This document shows positions 33,403 through 41,000 of a DNA stretch of 64,000 nucleotides, one piece after another. How positions within the stretch are numbered: position 1 is the first letter of the stretch; each line of letters opens with the position of its first letter. The translations under genes and the position numbers were made by a program. The notes under the pieces were generated by a model, which was not told the DNA's origin, made no database searches, and saw only the letters and a program-made list of their open reading frames with translations. Source of the DNA: Paenibacillus amylolyticus. Lineage in GTDB: Bacteria > Bacillota > Bacilli > Paenibacillales > Paenibacillaceae. The stretch is from positions 62,001 to 126,000 of the forward strand of contig NZ_BCNV01000006.1 in assembly GCF_001570725.1 (NCBI RefSeq). The letters run 5' to 3'.

Positions 33403-33804
33403 ATGATGGATCATCAGAGCCATCCCGAGGAACCTTTGCAATCCTCCGTGTCAGATTCAACTGAAGCTTTAGGTACAGATCAAGAAGCGGTATCCTGTCA
33501 TGCCGAGGGAAGTGACGGGAAGCATGTGCGTAAGAGTCACCATTCGCAGGAGATGAAGAGTAACCTGGTTTCTCGCTTGAACCGTGTGGAAGGTCAGATT
33601 CGCGGGATCAAGGGATTGATCGAGAAGGATACGTACTGTGATGATGTGCTGACGCAGATTGCGGCGGCTCAGTCTGCTCTCAATTCGGTAGGTAAGCTTT
33701 TGCTTGAAGGCCATATGAAGAGCTGTATCGTTGAGCGCATTCAGGCTGGTGAACATGAGGTTGTGGATGAACTGCTGGTTACGATGCGGAAGTTAATGAA
33801 GTAA
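33403..33804 (+). CDS. csoR: Copper-sensing transcriptional repressor CsoR
   Basis: 133 residues. The last about 85 form the CsoR/RcnR helical domain beginning SNLVSRLNRVEGQIRGIKGLIE. The Cu(I) ligands are all present at the canonical spacing: Cys79, His104 and Cys108 (25 and 4 residues apart). The N-terminal 50 residues form a His- and Cys-containing, probably disordered extension that typical CsoR proteins lack in this length. ATG 33403 follows AAAAGGGG by five bases. A perfect CsoR palindrome lies upstream and another before copA. When copper rises the repressor leaves DNA and the copZ and copA genes are expressed. Confidence 0.92.
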   Translation: MMDHQSHPEEPLQSSVSDSTEALGTDQEAVSCHAEGSDGKHVRKSHHSQEMKSNLVSRLNRVEGQIRGIKGLIEKDTYCDDVLTQIAAAQSALNSVGKLLLEGHMKSCIVERIQAGEHEVVDELLVTMRKLMK

Positions 33805-33864
33805 GCTGAATTTATTTACCAATTCAAATCTATCATTTTAATATACCCCAAGGAGGAATTTACA

Positions 33865-34065
33865 ATGTCTAATGTTACGTTAAGCGTTACAGGAATGTCT
33901 TGCAATCACTGTGTGAAGTCGGTTGAAGAGGCTGTGAAGAATGCTGGGGCGAATGGTCAGGTTGATCTGGCGGCGGGAACCGTAGCTGTGGAATATGACG
34001 AGCAGAAAGTAAATGTAGATCAGATCAAGGCTGCGATTGAAGATCAGGGGTACGATGTAGTCTAA
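33865..34065 (+). CDS. copZ: Copper chaperone CopZ
   Basis: 66-residue heavy-metal-associated domain with the metal site MSCNHC (Cys13 and Cys16) in the first loop and the usual beta-alpha-beta-beta-alpha-beta fold. It hands Cu(I) to the CopA exporter. The gene lies 60 bases downstream of csoR. Its ribosome site AAGGAGG is embedded in a TATACCCCAAGG half-palindrome that resembles half of the CsoR operator, which may be coincidence. A long hairpin follows the gene and separates it from copA. Confidence 0.92.
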   Translation: MSNVTLSVTGMSCNHCVKSVEEAVKNAGANGQVDLAAGTVAVEYDEQKVNVDQIKAAIEDQGYDVV

Positions 34066-34075
34066 CCGCATCACA

Positions 34076-34150
34076 GGCTTAAACCGAACATGCTCATGGG
34101 CGAAAAAGAGGTCAAAGGACTTTTCCCACGAGCCAGGTTTAAGCCTAATT
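34076..34150 (+). terminator. Long nested hairpin between copZ and copA
   Basis: GGCTTAAACC (34076-34085) pairs with GGTTTAAGCC (34135-34144), and within it GCTC/GAGC, TGGG/CCCA and AAAAG/CTTTT pair in turn. A short T-rich stretch (TAATTTT) follows. It probably ends the csoR-copZ transcript; the length is greater than a standard terminator. Confidence 0.6.
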
Positions 34151-34163
34151 TTCTGTCTAGTAT

Positions 34164-34180
34164 ATACCCCTTAGGGGTAT
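34164..34180. promoter_or_regulatory. CsoR operator upstream of copA
   Basis: ATACCCCTTAGGGGTAT palindrome, matching the site before csoR, about 47 bases before the copA start codon. Confidence 0.82.
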
Positions 34181-34226
34181 GTTAATGCAACATACAATAA
34201 ATTGAATCGATATGAAAGGAGCTGAC

Positions 34227-36767
34227 ATGATGAATAACTCAACGAATAAACCAACGGACAGATCATCCGAACCCACACCAATGCCACCTATGGCAGACGC
34301 GCCAGGACTAAAGACAACACTGCACATCACGGGGATGACCTGTGCTGCATGTTCCACGCGAGTGGAGAAGGGCTTGTCCCGCATGGAAGGGGTGCAGCAG
34401 GCCAATGTGAATCTGGCCATTGAACAGGCAACCGTTTCTTATGATCCGAAGACAACCAACGTGAATGCGTTGCGAGATAAAGTAGAGGCACTTGGTTACG
34501 GTACGGTGTCCGAATCGGTTGATCTGAACATCACGGGCATGACGTGTGCTGCTTGTTCTGCCCGGATCGAAAAAGGTCTTTCCCGACTGCCGGGGGTATC
34601 TCAGGCGAATGTGAATCTGGCGCTGGAAACAGGGCATATCGAATATGCGGCTGGCGCACTCAAACCTTCGGATATTACCGCCAAGATCAAGCAGATGGGC
34701 TACGGTGCTGAACTGCAATTGACGCAGGAAGAGACCAAATCGGTTCGTGAACGTGAGCTGCAACGCAAAAAGTGGAAATGGATGATATCTGCTTTGTTAT
34801 CAATTCCATTATTGTGGGCAATGGTCGGGCATTTCTCGTTCACATCCGGAATCTATGTCCCCGTGCTGTTTATGAACCCTTGGTTCCAGCTGCTGCTGGC
34901 AACGCCGGTACAGTTCGTCATTGGGTGGCAGTTCTATGTGGGGGCGTACAAAGCACTACGTAACCGCAGTGCCAATATGGACGTTCTCGTCGCACTAGGT
35001 ACAAGCGCAGCGTTTTTCTACAGTCTGTATCTGACGTTATCCAGCGGGTACTTACCTTCTGCAACGATGGATCATGGTGCAATGGGAACGAGCGCAGCCG
35101 CCATGCCTTCGGTAGAACTTTATTATGAGACAAGTGCAATTCTAATTACGTTAATTTTACTGGGAAAATGGTTCGAGGCTGTGGCGAAAGGTCGCTCTTC
35201 ACAGGCGATCAAAAGCTTGATTGAACTGGCTCCTCGTGAAGCTCGTGTCATTCGTGATGGACAGGAAGTTATGGTTCCTGCCGCATATGTGGCGGTGGGT
35301 GATCTGATTTTGGTGAAGCCGGGGGACAGCATCGCGGTGGATGGTATCGTTGAAGAGGGGCAGTCTTCTGTGGATGAATCCATGTTAAGCGGAGAGAGCC
35401 TTCCCGTGGATAAAAAACCGGGAGATGCCGTTACAGGTGCTACGCTGAACAAAAACGGGGTATTACGACTGCGTGCGACCCGAGTGGGATCGGACACGGC
35501 TTTATCCCAAATCATCAAAGTAGTCGAGCAAGCACAGGGTTCCAAAGCACCGATTCAGCGGATCGCCGATGTCATATCAGGCATATTTGTACCAATTGTC
35601 GTTGGTATTGCGGCGCTGACATTCCTGATCTGGTATCTGTTTGCAAGTCCGGGTGACTTCGCCGGCTCCCTTGAAAAAGCGATTGCCGTGCTCGTTATTG
35701 CCTGTCCATGTGCATTGGGACTGGCAACGCCAACCTCCGTCATGGCTGGATCAGGACGTGCAGCTGAATATGGCATTCTGTTCAAAGGCGGTGAACATCT
35801 GGAGTCGGCACAACAGATTCAGACCGTGGTGCTCGACAAAACAGGTACAGTGACCCAGGGTAAACCGGTTCTTACCGATGTCGTTATGGCTCCAAATTGG
35901 ACGGAATCGGATCTGCTTGAGCGTGTAGGAGCGGCTGAACAGAGTTCGGAGCATCCGCTGGCAGAGGCGATTGTTGCAGGTATCCGTGCCAAGGGTCTGG
36001 ATCTGACCCCAACAGAGAAGTTCGAGAACATACCGGGATATGGTGTGCGAGCTTCATTAAAAGGGCAGGAAATTCTGGTCGGTACGCGGCGGTTACTTGC
36101 GGATGAACAGGTGAATGTCTCCGAGGAAACCGTTCAGCACATGAACCATCTGGAGGAGCAGGGACGTACAGCGATGCTGGTTGCAGTAGACGGTCAGTGG
36201 GCAGGGATCGTCGCTGTGGCTGACACCATCAAGGATACCTCTCGTGAAGCCATCGGTCGTCTTCAGGCGATGGGGATCGATGTTATCATGATTACGGGAG
36301 ACAATGAGCGAACTGCTCGCGCTGTAGCAGAACAGGCAGGGATCGGTAAAGTTCTGGCTGAGGTTCTGCCGGAAGGCAAGGCTGCGGAAGTGAAGAAACT
36401 TCAGGAGAGTGGCCTGAAAGTCGCTATGGTAGGTGACGGGATTAATGATGCTCCGGCACTCGCCACAGCGGATATTGGGATGGCCATCGGAACAGGAACG
36501 GATGTAGCGATGGAAGCGGCAGATATTACGTTGATGCGTGGTGATCTGAACAGCATTGCAGATGCCATTGAGATGAGCCGGCGCACGATGGGTAACATCA
36601 AACAAAACCTGTTCTGGGCACTCGGATACAACGTTATTGGTATTCCCATTGCGGCAGTTGGCTTCTTGGCTCCATGGCTGGCAGGGGCTGCGATGGCGTT
36701 CAGCTCCGTGTCGGTTGTCCTGAATGCGCTGCGTCTGCAACGCATGAAGCTGAAGAGAAGTGAATAA
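34227..36767 (+). CDS. copA: Copper-exporting P1B-type ATPase CopA
   Basis: About 846 residues. Two N-terminal metal-binding domains carry GMTCAAC (Cys39/Cys42 and Cys107/Cys110). Eight membrane helices follow. The P-type core is complete: TGES-like SGESLPVDK actuator loop, CPCALGLATP metal site in the membrane, phosphorylation motif DKTGTVTQGKP, HP motif in EHPLAEAI and hinge MVGDGINDAPAL. It pumps Cu(I) out of the cytoplasm. ATG 34227 is five bases after AAAGGAG; the adjacent ATG 34230 is equally possible. It has its own CsoR operator rather than only riding on the csoR-copZ transcript. Confidence 0.94.
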   Translation: MMNNSTNKPTDRSSEPTPMPPMADAPGLKTTLHITGMTCAACSTRVEKGLSRMEGVQQANVNLAIEQATVSYDPKTTNVNALRDKVEALGYGTVSESVDLNITGMTCAACSARIEKGLSRLPGVSQANVNLALETGHIEYAAGALKPSDITAKIKQMGYGAELQLTQEETKSVRERELQRKKWKWMISALLSIPLLWAMVGHFSFTSGIYVPVLFMNPWFQLLLATPVQFVIGWQFYVGAYKALRNRSANMDVLVALGTSAAFFYSLYLTLSSGYLPSATMDHGAMGTSAAAMPSVELYYETSAILITLILLGKWFEAVAKGRSSQAIKSLIELAPREARVIRDGQEVMVPAAYVAVGDLILVKPGDSIAVDGIVEEGQSSVDESMLSGESLPVDKKPGDAVTGATLNKNGVLRLRATRVGSDTALSQIIKVVEQAQGSKAPIQRIADVISGIFVPIVVGIAALTFLIWYLFASPGDFAGSLEKAIAVLVIACPCALGLATPTSVMAGSGRAAEYGILFKGGEHLESAQQIQTVVLDKTGTVTQGKPVLTDVVMAPNWTESDLLERVGAAEQSSEHPLAEAIVAGIRAKGLDLTPTEKFENIPGYGVRASLKGQEILVGTRRLLADEQVNVSEETVQHMNHLEEQGRTAMLVAVDGQWAGIVAVADTIKDTSREAIGRLQAMGIDVIMITGDNERTARAVAEQAGIGKVLAEVLPEGKAAEVKKLQESGLKVAMVGDGINDAPALATADIGMAIGTGTDVAMEAADITLMRGDLNSIADAIEMSRRTMGNIKQNLFWALGYNVIGIPIAAVGFLAPWLAGAAMAFSSVSVVLNALRLQRMKLKRSE

Positions 36768-37018
36768 CTGACCTTTGTTTGGAGATATATTCAACGTCTC
36801 ATTGTAATGAAGTGAGGAGAAATCAATGCGCGGTTCGCTGCGGCGGACCGTGTTTTTCTGTTGAGAAAATACGGTCTGAATCGCCAGAAAAGTAGGTCTG
36901 AAACGTTGGTATAAGTGTTCTTTTCTTTGGGAAAAGAATATCATAATGCCCATTTGTGAAAATGGATAAATTGTATTCATGAATAAAGCTTACGTTTTCT
37001 GAATTTTTCAAAAATCAG

Positions 37019-37047
37019 TTGACAATATGGTCATATTCACATAAAAT
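37019..37047 (+). promoter_or_regulatory. Sigma-A promoter of the ABC-2-like gene
   Basis: TTGACA (37019-37024), 17-base spacer, TAAAAT (37042-37047). The initiation point would fall inside the two palindromes that follow. Confidence 0.75.
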
Positions 37048-37049
37048 TT

Positions 37050-37078
37050 AAACGATCGTTTGATTCAAACAATTGTTT
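37050..37078. promoter_or_regulatory. Double TetR-type operator
   Basis: Two 12-bp palindromes, AAACGATCGTTT (37050-37061) and AAACAATTGTTT (37067-37078), with centres 17 bases apart and directly overlapping the expected transcription start. This is the form of operator used by many TetR-family repressors, and a TetR gene lies just downstream at 38435. Confidence 0.75.
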
Positions 37079-37119
37079 AAATCAAATTAGAACTAATTGA
37101 GTAATGGAGGACACCTTTT

Positions 37120-38283
37120 ATGTTGCAGGCATTACGTACATTGTTTAAAAAACCGCCAGTGATCGTGGGGATCGTAACAGCACTTATGTTCCAAGTGATC
37201 TTTAGCGTGATCTGGATGACCGCATATTCGGGAGTAAATGACCGTACGAAAGAACTAACGGTTGCGATTGTGAATGAGGATGGTGAAATGTCCAAAGGAA
37301 TCGCAGATTCGCTCGCAGGAACACTGCCTTTCCACACCGTATCCAATCTGAGTGCGGCTGAAGCGTTGGATCAGCTGGATCATCACAAAGTACACATGGT
37401 GCTGGATATCCCGGCTGGATTCAACGAATTGCTTCAGACGGCTGGCTCAACCGCTGAGATTAAATACACCATTAATGAAGCGAACCCGGTTACGATTAAA
37501 AGCATGATGCAAGGTGTATCACAAAGTGTGACAAACACGATTAACAAACAAGCTACAGCACAAGGGGTACAGACGGTTTTGACCGCTTCAGGCGCACCTG
37601 CGGATCAGGCAGCTGAAGCTGCTACGAACCTGACTACCCGAGTGGAAGGAACGACAACGTCTATCAACCCGGTTAACGGGATGAATAATCAGATGGTGCC
37701 AATGATGATGGTACTGGCTTCGTATGTAGGAGCCATGATCATGGGGATGAATCTCCAGACAGCGATGGGCATGTTGTCCTCTACCTATTCCCGCTTGACT
37801 TTGTTTGGCGCAAGAGTAGTCATTAACGTGGGTTCCGCATTGGTTGTTTCCTTGCTGGGATCATCATTGATCGTGGCATTGGGCGGACAGATTGAACAAG
37901 GATTCGTCGCATTCTGGTTGTTCCAGGCGCTATTCCTGTGCACGTTCATGTTCTTCTCCCAGTTCTTCCTGATCTGCTTCGGACCAGCAGGAAGTCTGTT
38001 CAACATCATCTCACTGTCCTTGCAACTGGTATCCTCCGGTGCAATGGTACCGCGTGAATTGCTGAATAGCTTCTATAGCGGCATCGGGCAGTACCTGCCT
38101 GCAACATACGCCGTTCAGGGTATTCTGAGCGTTCAGTTGGGAGGCCCAGGAGTTCAGTCTGCTGCGGGCTCTATCGTGATTGTACTGTTGGTTGCCGTTG
38201 CTTTGTCACTGGTCGTGACGTTGTTGAAAAAACAACGCATGCCAGCTGGGGCACCAAGCCCTGCTCAAGCGGCGAACAACTAA
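37120..38283 (+). CDS. ABC-2/YhgE-type membrane protein
   Basis: 387 residues. One N-terminal membrane helix (about 15-36) is followed by a large extracytoplasmic domain (about 45-190: VAIVNEDGEMSKGIADSLAG, VHMVLDIPAGFNE), then about five helices between 190 and 370. The helix-large loop-helices layout is that of the YhgE/Pip and ABC-2 membrane family, which often exports drugs or surface molecules. No ATPase is adjacent. Promoter and two TetR-type palindromes lie immediately upstream and a TetR gene follows, so induction by a toxic compound is a fair guess. A terminator closes it. Confidence 0.8.
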   Translation: MLQALRTLFKKPPVIVGIVTALMFQVIFSVIWMTAYSGVNDRTKELTVAIVNEDGEMSKGIADSLAGTLPFHTVSNLSAAEALDQLDHHKVHMVLDIPAGFNELLQTAGSTAEIKYTINEANPVTIKSMMQGVSQSVTNTINKQATAQGVQTVLTASGAPADQAAEAATNLTTRVEGTTTSINPVNGMNNQMVPMMMVLASYVGAMIMGMNLQTAMGMLSSTYSRLTLFGARVVINVGSALVVSLLGSSLIVALGGQIEQGFVAFWLFQALFLCTFMFFSQFFLICFGPAGSLFNIISLSLQLVSSGAMVPRELLNSFYSGIGQYLPATYAVQGILSVQLGGPGVQSAAGSIVIVLLVAVALSLVVTLLKKQRMPAGAPSPAQAANN

Positions 38284-38315
38284 TACAGTCATATTATTGA
38301 CTCATAGGATAGGAC

Positions 38316-38348
38316 AAGCACCCCGATGATTTTCATCGGGGTGCTTGG
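38316..38348 (+). terminator. Terminator-like hairpin after the ABC-2-like gene
   Basis: GCACCCCGATGA pairs perfectly with TCATCGGGGTGC. The downstream T content is modest, so termination may be partial and allow read-through to the TetR gene. Confidence 0.65.
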
Positions 38349-38434
38349 TGTAATATAATAGACAGATAGATTACCTGACTACAGCCCTTGAGCTGGAGCA
38401 AATGAAATGAACGGACAAGAGGGAGCGGGACGGA

Positions 38435-39034
38435 ATGACGGAACCGGAGTTGGATATCAAAACGAGGATACTGCTTGCAGCCAAGAAGCTTTTTGCACAG
38501 CAGGGGTATGACGGGACGAGTGTTCGTCAAATCTGTGATGAGGCGGGTGCGAATGTATCGCTGGTCTCATACCATTTTGGCGGAAAAGAAAAGGTGTTCG
38601 AGGCGTTATTCGAGCATTTTTTCCCTGGACATATGATGAACTCGCTGGCGGAAGAGTCCATGTCCTCGCCTGTGGAAGGTATCCGACGCATTATTGGTGA
38701 AGTTGTGAAGTTCACGATGACGGATCGGGAGATGAGCGATATTGTGCAGCTTGAAATTACACTGCGTACACATCGCACAGCTACCGTATTTCGTTTTCTG
38801 GACCCTGTCTGGACCCGTGTGAGGGAACTCCTGCAAGAAGGAAAAGACCAGGGATTGTTCCAGGTCGAGTCCGTGTCATATGCCATGCTTCAGGTTATGG
38901 GTGTGGCTTTGGCGCACAAACGGGCCAAGAATTCACGATTTGGCTTTGATTATCAAGATATGAATACAGACGAGCTCGCTGAGCAGACAATTGAGTTCGT
39001 ACTTCGAGGATTGGGAGTGAACAGCCATGAATGA
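38435..39034 (+). CDS. TetR/AcrR-family transcriptional repressor
   Basis: 199 residues. The N-terminal helix-turn-helix is standard: TRILLAAKKLFAQQGYDGTSVRQICDEAGANVSLVSYHFGGKEKVFEALF (residues 8-60). The C-terminal helical domain would bind an inducer. It lies 150 bases after the ABC-2-like gene and its stop overlaps the nitroreductase start by eight bases. The two palindromes at 37050-37078 are the obvious candidate operators; no matching palindrome was seen directly before the tetR gene itself. Ligand unknown. Confidence 0.88.
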   Translation: MTEPELDIKTRILLAAKKLFAQQGYDGTSVRQICDEAGANVSLVSYHFGGKEKVFEALFEHFFPGHMMNSLAEESMSSPVEGIRRIIGEVVKFTMTDREMSDIVQLEITLRTHRTATVFRFLDPVWTRVRELLQEGKDQGLFQVESVSYAMLQVMGVALAHKRAKNSRFGFDYQDMNTDELAEQTIEFVLRGLGVNSHE

Positions 39035-39770
39035 AACCATTGAGTTGATGATGAAACACCGCTCTGTACGAAAATTTAAGTCAGATCCGGTGAGTGATGA
39101 GCAGCTTGCAGCCATCGTAGCGGCTGGGCAGATGGCTTCCTCTTCAAGTAGTGTGCAAGCCTATACCGTGATTGCTGTGACGGACTTGGAGCAGAAAGCC
39201 AAGCTGGCTGAATTGGCAGGCAATCAGACCTACGTCAATGAATGTCCGGTGTTTCTCGTGTGGTGTGCTGATCTGTATCGACTGAGTGATGCTGCGAAAC
39301 GTCATCTTCCTGAAAAGGAATCGTACGCCGATTCCACAGAGAATTTCATGGTAGCCACAATTGATGCTGCACTGGCTTCCCAGAATGCTGCTCTTGCAGC
39401 AGAGTCACTTGGCTTTGGAATTGTATATATTGGCGGGCTTCGTACCCGGATTGAGGAAGTAGCCGAGCTGTTGGGATTGCCGGAGGGCGTATATCCGGTG
39501 TATGGCATGTGTATTGGTGTTGCAGATCAGGAAACGGGAATTCGGCCACGTCTGCCACTGAATGCAGTGCTGCATCATAATCGCTATAATGCCGAGCAGA
39601 GCATCAAAGGTGTTGAGCAGTACGACGAGACAACGACGGCGTACATGAAAGAACGGACCAATGGTGAACGAACGACCCCATGGTCCGAACTGATGGCGAA
39701 GCGCCTGACTGAGCCAACACGGTTGCAAGTGAGACCGTTCCTGGAAGGCAAAGGATTCTTGAAGCGTTAA
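39027..39770 (+). CDS. NADPH-dependent flavin nitroreductase (NfrA/NfsA-like)
   Basis: 247-residue FMN enzyme of the oxygen-insensitive nitroreductase family. It shows MKHRSVRKFKSDPVSDEQL at the N-terminus (FMN phosphate binding), AASSSS-like QMASSSSSVQAY, the AALAAESLGFGIVYIGGLR segment and GMCIGVAD near the middle. B. subtilis NfrA1 and E. coli NfsA are recognisable relatives. It reduces nitro compounds and quinones and may protect against electrophiles, consistent with coupling to a TetR repressor. The start overlaps the tetR end by eight bases. Its stop codon touches the left end of repeat R2 copy A. Confidence 0.87.
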   Translation: MNETIELMMKHRSVRKFKSDPVSDEQLAAIVAAGQMASSSSSVQAYTVIAVTDLEQKAKLAELAGNQTYVNECPVFLVWCADLYRLSDAAKRHLPEKESYADSTENFMVATIDAALASQNAALAAESLGFGIVYIGGLRTRIEEVAELLGLPEGVYPVYGMCIGVADQETGIRPRLPLNAVLHHNRYNAEQSIKGVEQYDETTTAYMKERTNGERTTPWSELMAKRLTEPTRLQVRPFLEGKGFLKR

Positions 39771-39990
39771 GTTGAACTGAAGGTAGTTACACTTGCCACT
39801 CCGATGACAGAACAACCTTCCGATCGCTGTTATCCCCAGATTTTTTGATCCAATTTTTGTGAAGGTGAAAATCTAGTGATAGCGTATGCTTCCGAAGTAG
39901 CTTTCTTTCAGAAAGCTTTTAGGCGAACACTCTGCTTCCTCAGGTTATTTCTGTCCTCTACGTTCCTGTGTAAAAATTTAGTTCAACTGA
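39770..39990. repeat. Dispersed intergenic repeat R2, copy A
   Basis: Non-coding element of about 220 bp. Its ends are inverted repeats: AGTTGAACT (from 39770) and AGTTCAACT (to 39988), each with TTACAC/GTGTAA inside. The core includes GATCGCTGTTATCCCC at 39822-39837, shared with copies B (43012-43186) and C (57645-57790). Relative to B and C it carries about 40 extra bases (around 39882-39922) that include AGCTTTC/GAAAGCT. It begins at the stop codon of the nitroreductase gene. Confidence 0.75.
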
Positions 39991-40007
39991 TATATATAGT
40001 AAATTAG

Positions 40008-40042
40008 AAGTCAGTCGGTGGCGAAGCCGACTGGCTTCTTTG
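40008..40042. terminator. Bidirectional terminator between nitroreductase and tatD-like genes
   Basis: GAAGTCAGTCGG (40008-40019) pairs with CCGACTGGCTTC (40027-40038), followed by TTTG. Confidence 0.65.
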
Positions 40043-40069
40043 TGCTGTGCTTGCGCTACGAGATTGTAC

Positions 40070-40876
40070 TTAAGTTAAGCCATAGAAACGCTTTGTGTTC
40101 TGATAAAAGAGACGGGCGGCCCGTTCGGTTCCCATGCCGGTGATCTCACTCCATGCTTGAATGACCTGTCTGGTCATGGCCGGGTGTGTCATTCGTCCCT
40201 GAAATGGTCCTTCGAAGGGCCAAGGTCCGTCGGTCTCGGCCATCACTTGTTCCGATGGATACTGCCGGGCGAGTTCACGGATCTCTTCTTCATACCGAAT
40301 ATCCGGCGTGAAGGAGATGAAATAGCCATTGTCCGCCATACGCCTTATGGTTTGGCGAGATCCTTTGAACCAGTGGAAATGAGCGCGTCGGAATTGATAT
40401 TGCTCCAGCAGATCACAGACGATATCCGCATCATCGTATACCGCATGAAGGACAAGTGGTTTGTTGTGCTTTTTGGCGAGTTGGATGAAACGTTCGAGCA
40501 GTTCGATATACCCGCTCTGATCGAAGTGCTGTCCTGCCTGCTCGGCTTCCATACGGTTGTAATAGGGAAGCCCAACTTCTCCTATGGCTATGGCTTGTCC
40601 CATATGCTTCTCAATCCATTGGAAGAACAGGTCCATTTCTGGAACGGAGGGCAGTTCCTGTTCCGGATGGAAACCGAAGGCCGGATAGATGGTGCCTGGA
40701 TGTTGTTTTGCAAGCTCCAGATTGGCCTGGGCAGAAGCAAGATTCATGGACACGGCGATGACTGCTTCGACTTGCTGAGACGGGAAAGATAGCAGCATCT
40801 CACGCTGTTCATCAGGCGTATACTGATCGAAGTGAATATGAGCATCAATTAAGGGCGCGAAAGCTTGAGCATGCAC
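40070..40876 (-). CDS. TatD-family metal-dependent hydrolase
   Basis: 268-residue amidohydrolase-fold protein. Metal-binding motifs are AHIHFD near the N-terminus, GEVGLPYYNR (Glu), LVLHAVYDDAD (His), FHWFKGS (His) and MAETDGPWPF (Asp). TatD proteins are magnesium-dependent DNases or related hydrolases; the exact substrate of this divergent member is not known. GTG 40876 is used because AAGGAGG lies about nine bases upstream; the ATG eight codons earlier overlaps that site. The thiamine operon lies on the same strand upstream, but a terminator separates them. Confidence 0.85.
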   Translation of the reverse strand: MHAQAFAPLIDAHIHFDQYTPDEQREMLLSFPSQQVEAVIAVSMNLASAQANLELAKQHPGTIYPAFGFHPEQELPSVPEMDLFFQWIEKHMGQAIAIGEVGLPYYNRMEAEQAGQHFDQSGYIELLERFIQLAKKHNKPLVLHAVYDDADIVCDLLEQYQFRRAHFHWFKGSRQTIRRMADNGYFISFTPDIRYEEEIRELARQYPSEQVMAETDGPWPFEGPFQGRMTHPAMTRQVIQAWSEITGMGTERAARLFYQNTKRFYGLT

Positions 40877-40967
40877 GAGGGAATTCCTCCTTGTGTTCAT
40901 TTATATTTTAACTATGTTACGCAGAATTTCTTATGGCGGATCACCCATTAAAGGAAAATAATAACTT

Positions 40968-41000
40968 AAAAAACCCGCGCTATTATGATAGGCGGGCTTT
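40968..41000 (-). terminator. Terminator of the thiamine-precursor transporter operon
   Basis: Read leftward, GCCCGCC pairs with GCGCGGG with one mismatch and is followed by TTTTTT. The stop codon of the ATPase gene lies in the hairpin. Confidence 0.75.

Larger units (their letters stand above)
36768..37119. other. Intergenic region between copA and the ABC-2-like gene, 352 bp
   Basis: It contains an imperfect hairpin (GACCGT..TTTTTCT with AGAAAATACGGTC, about 36846-36878) that may act in termination. At the right end lie the promoter and operators listed separately. A 12-codon frame from ATG 36826 with GAGGAG upstream overlaps the hairpin; it is not called as a gene. Confidence 0.45.

Noticed and set aside
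36826..36864. 12-codon leader-like frame with GAGGAG upstream after copA
   Set aside because: It overlaps a hairpin, but the next gene has its own promoter 150 bases further on, so an attenuator role is not supported.
36093..36980. 295-codon minus-strand frame under copA
   Set aside because: Shadow of the CopA catalytic domain; Cys/His-rich nonsense composition and no ribosome site.
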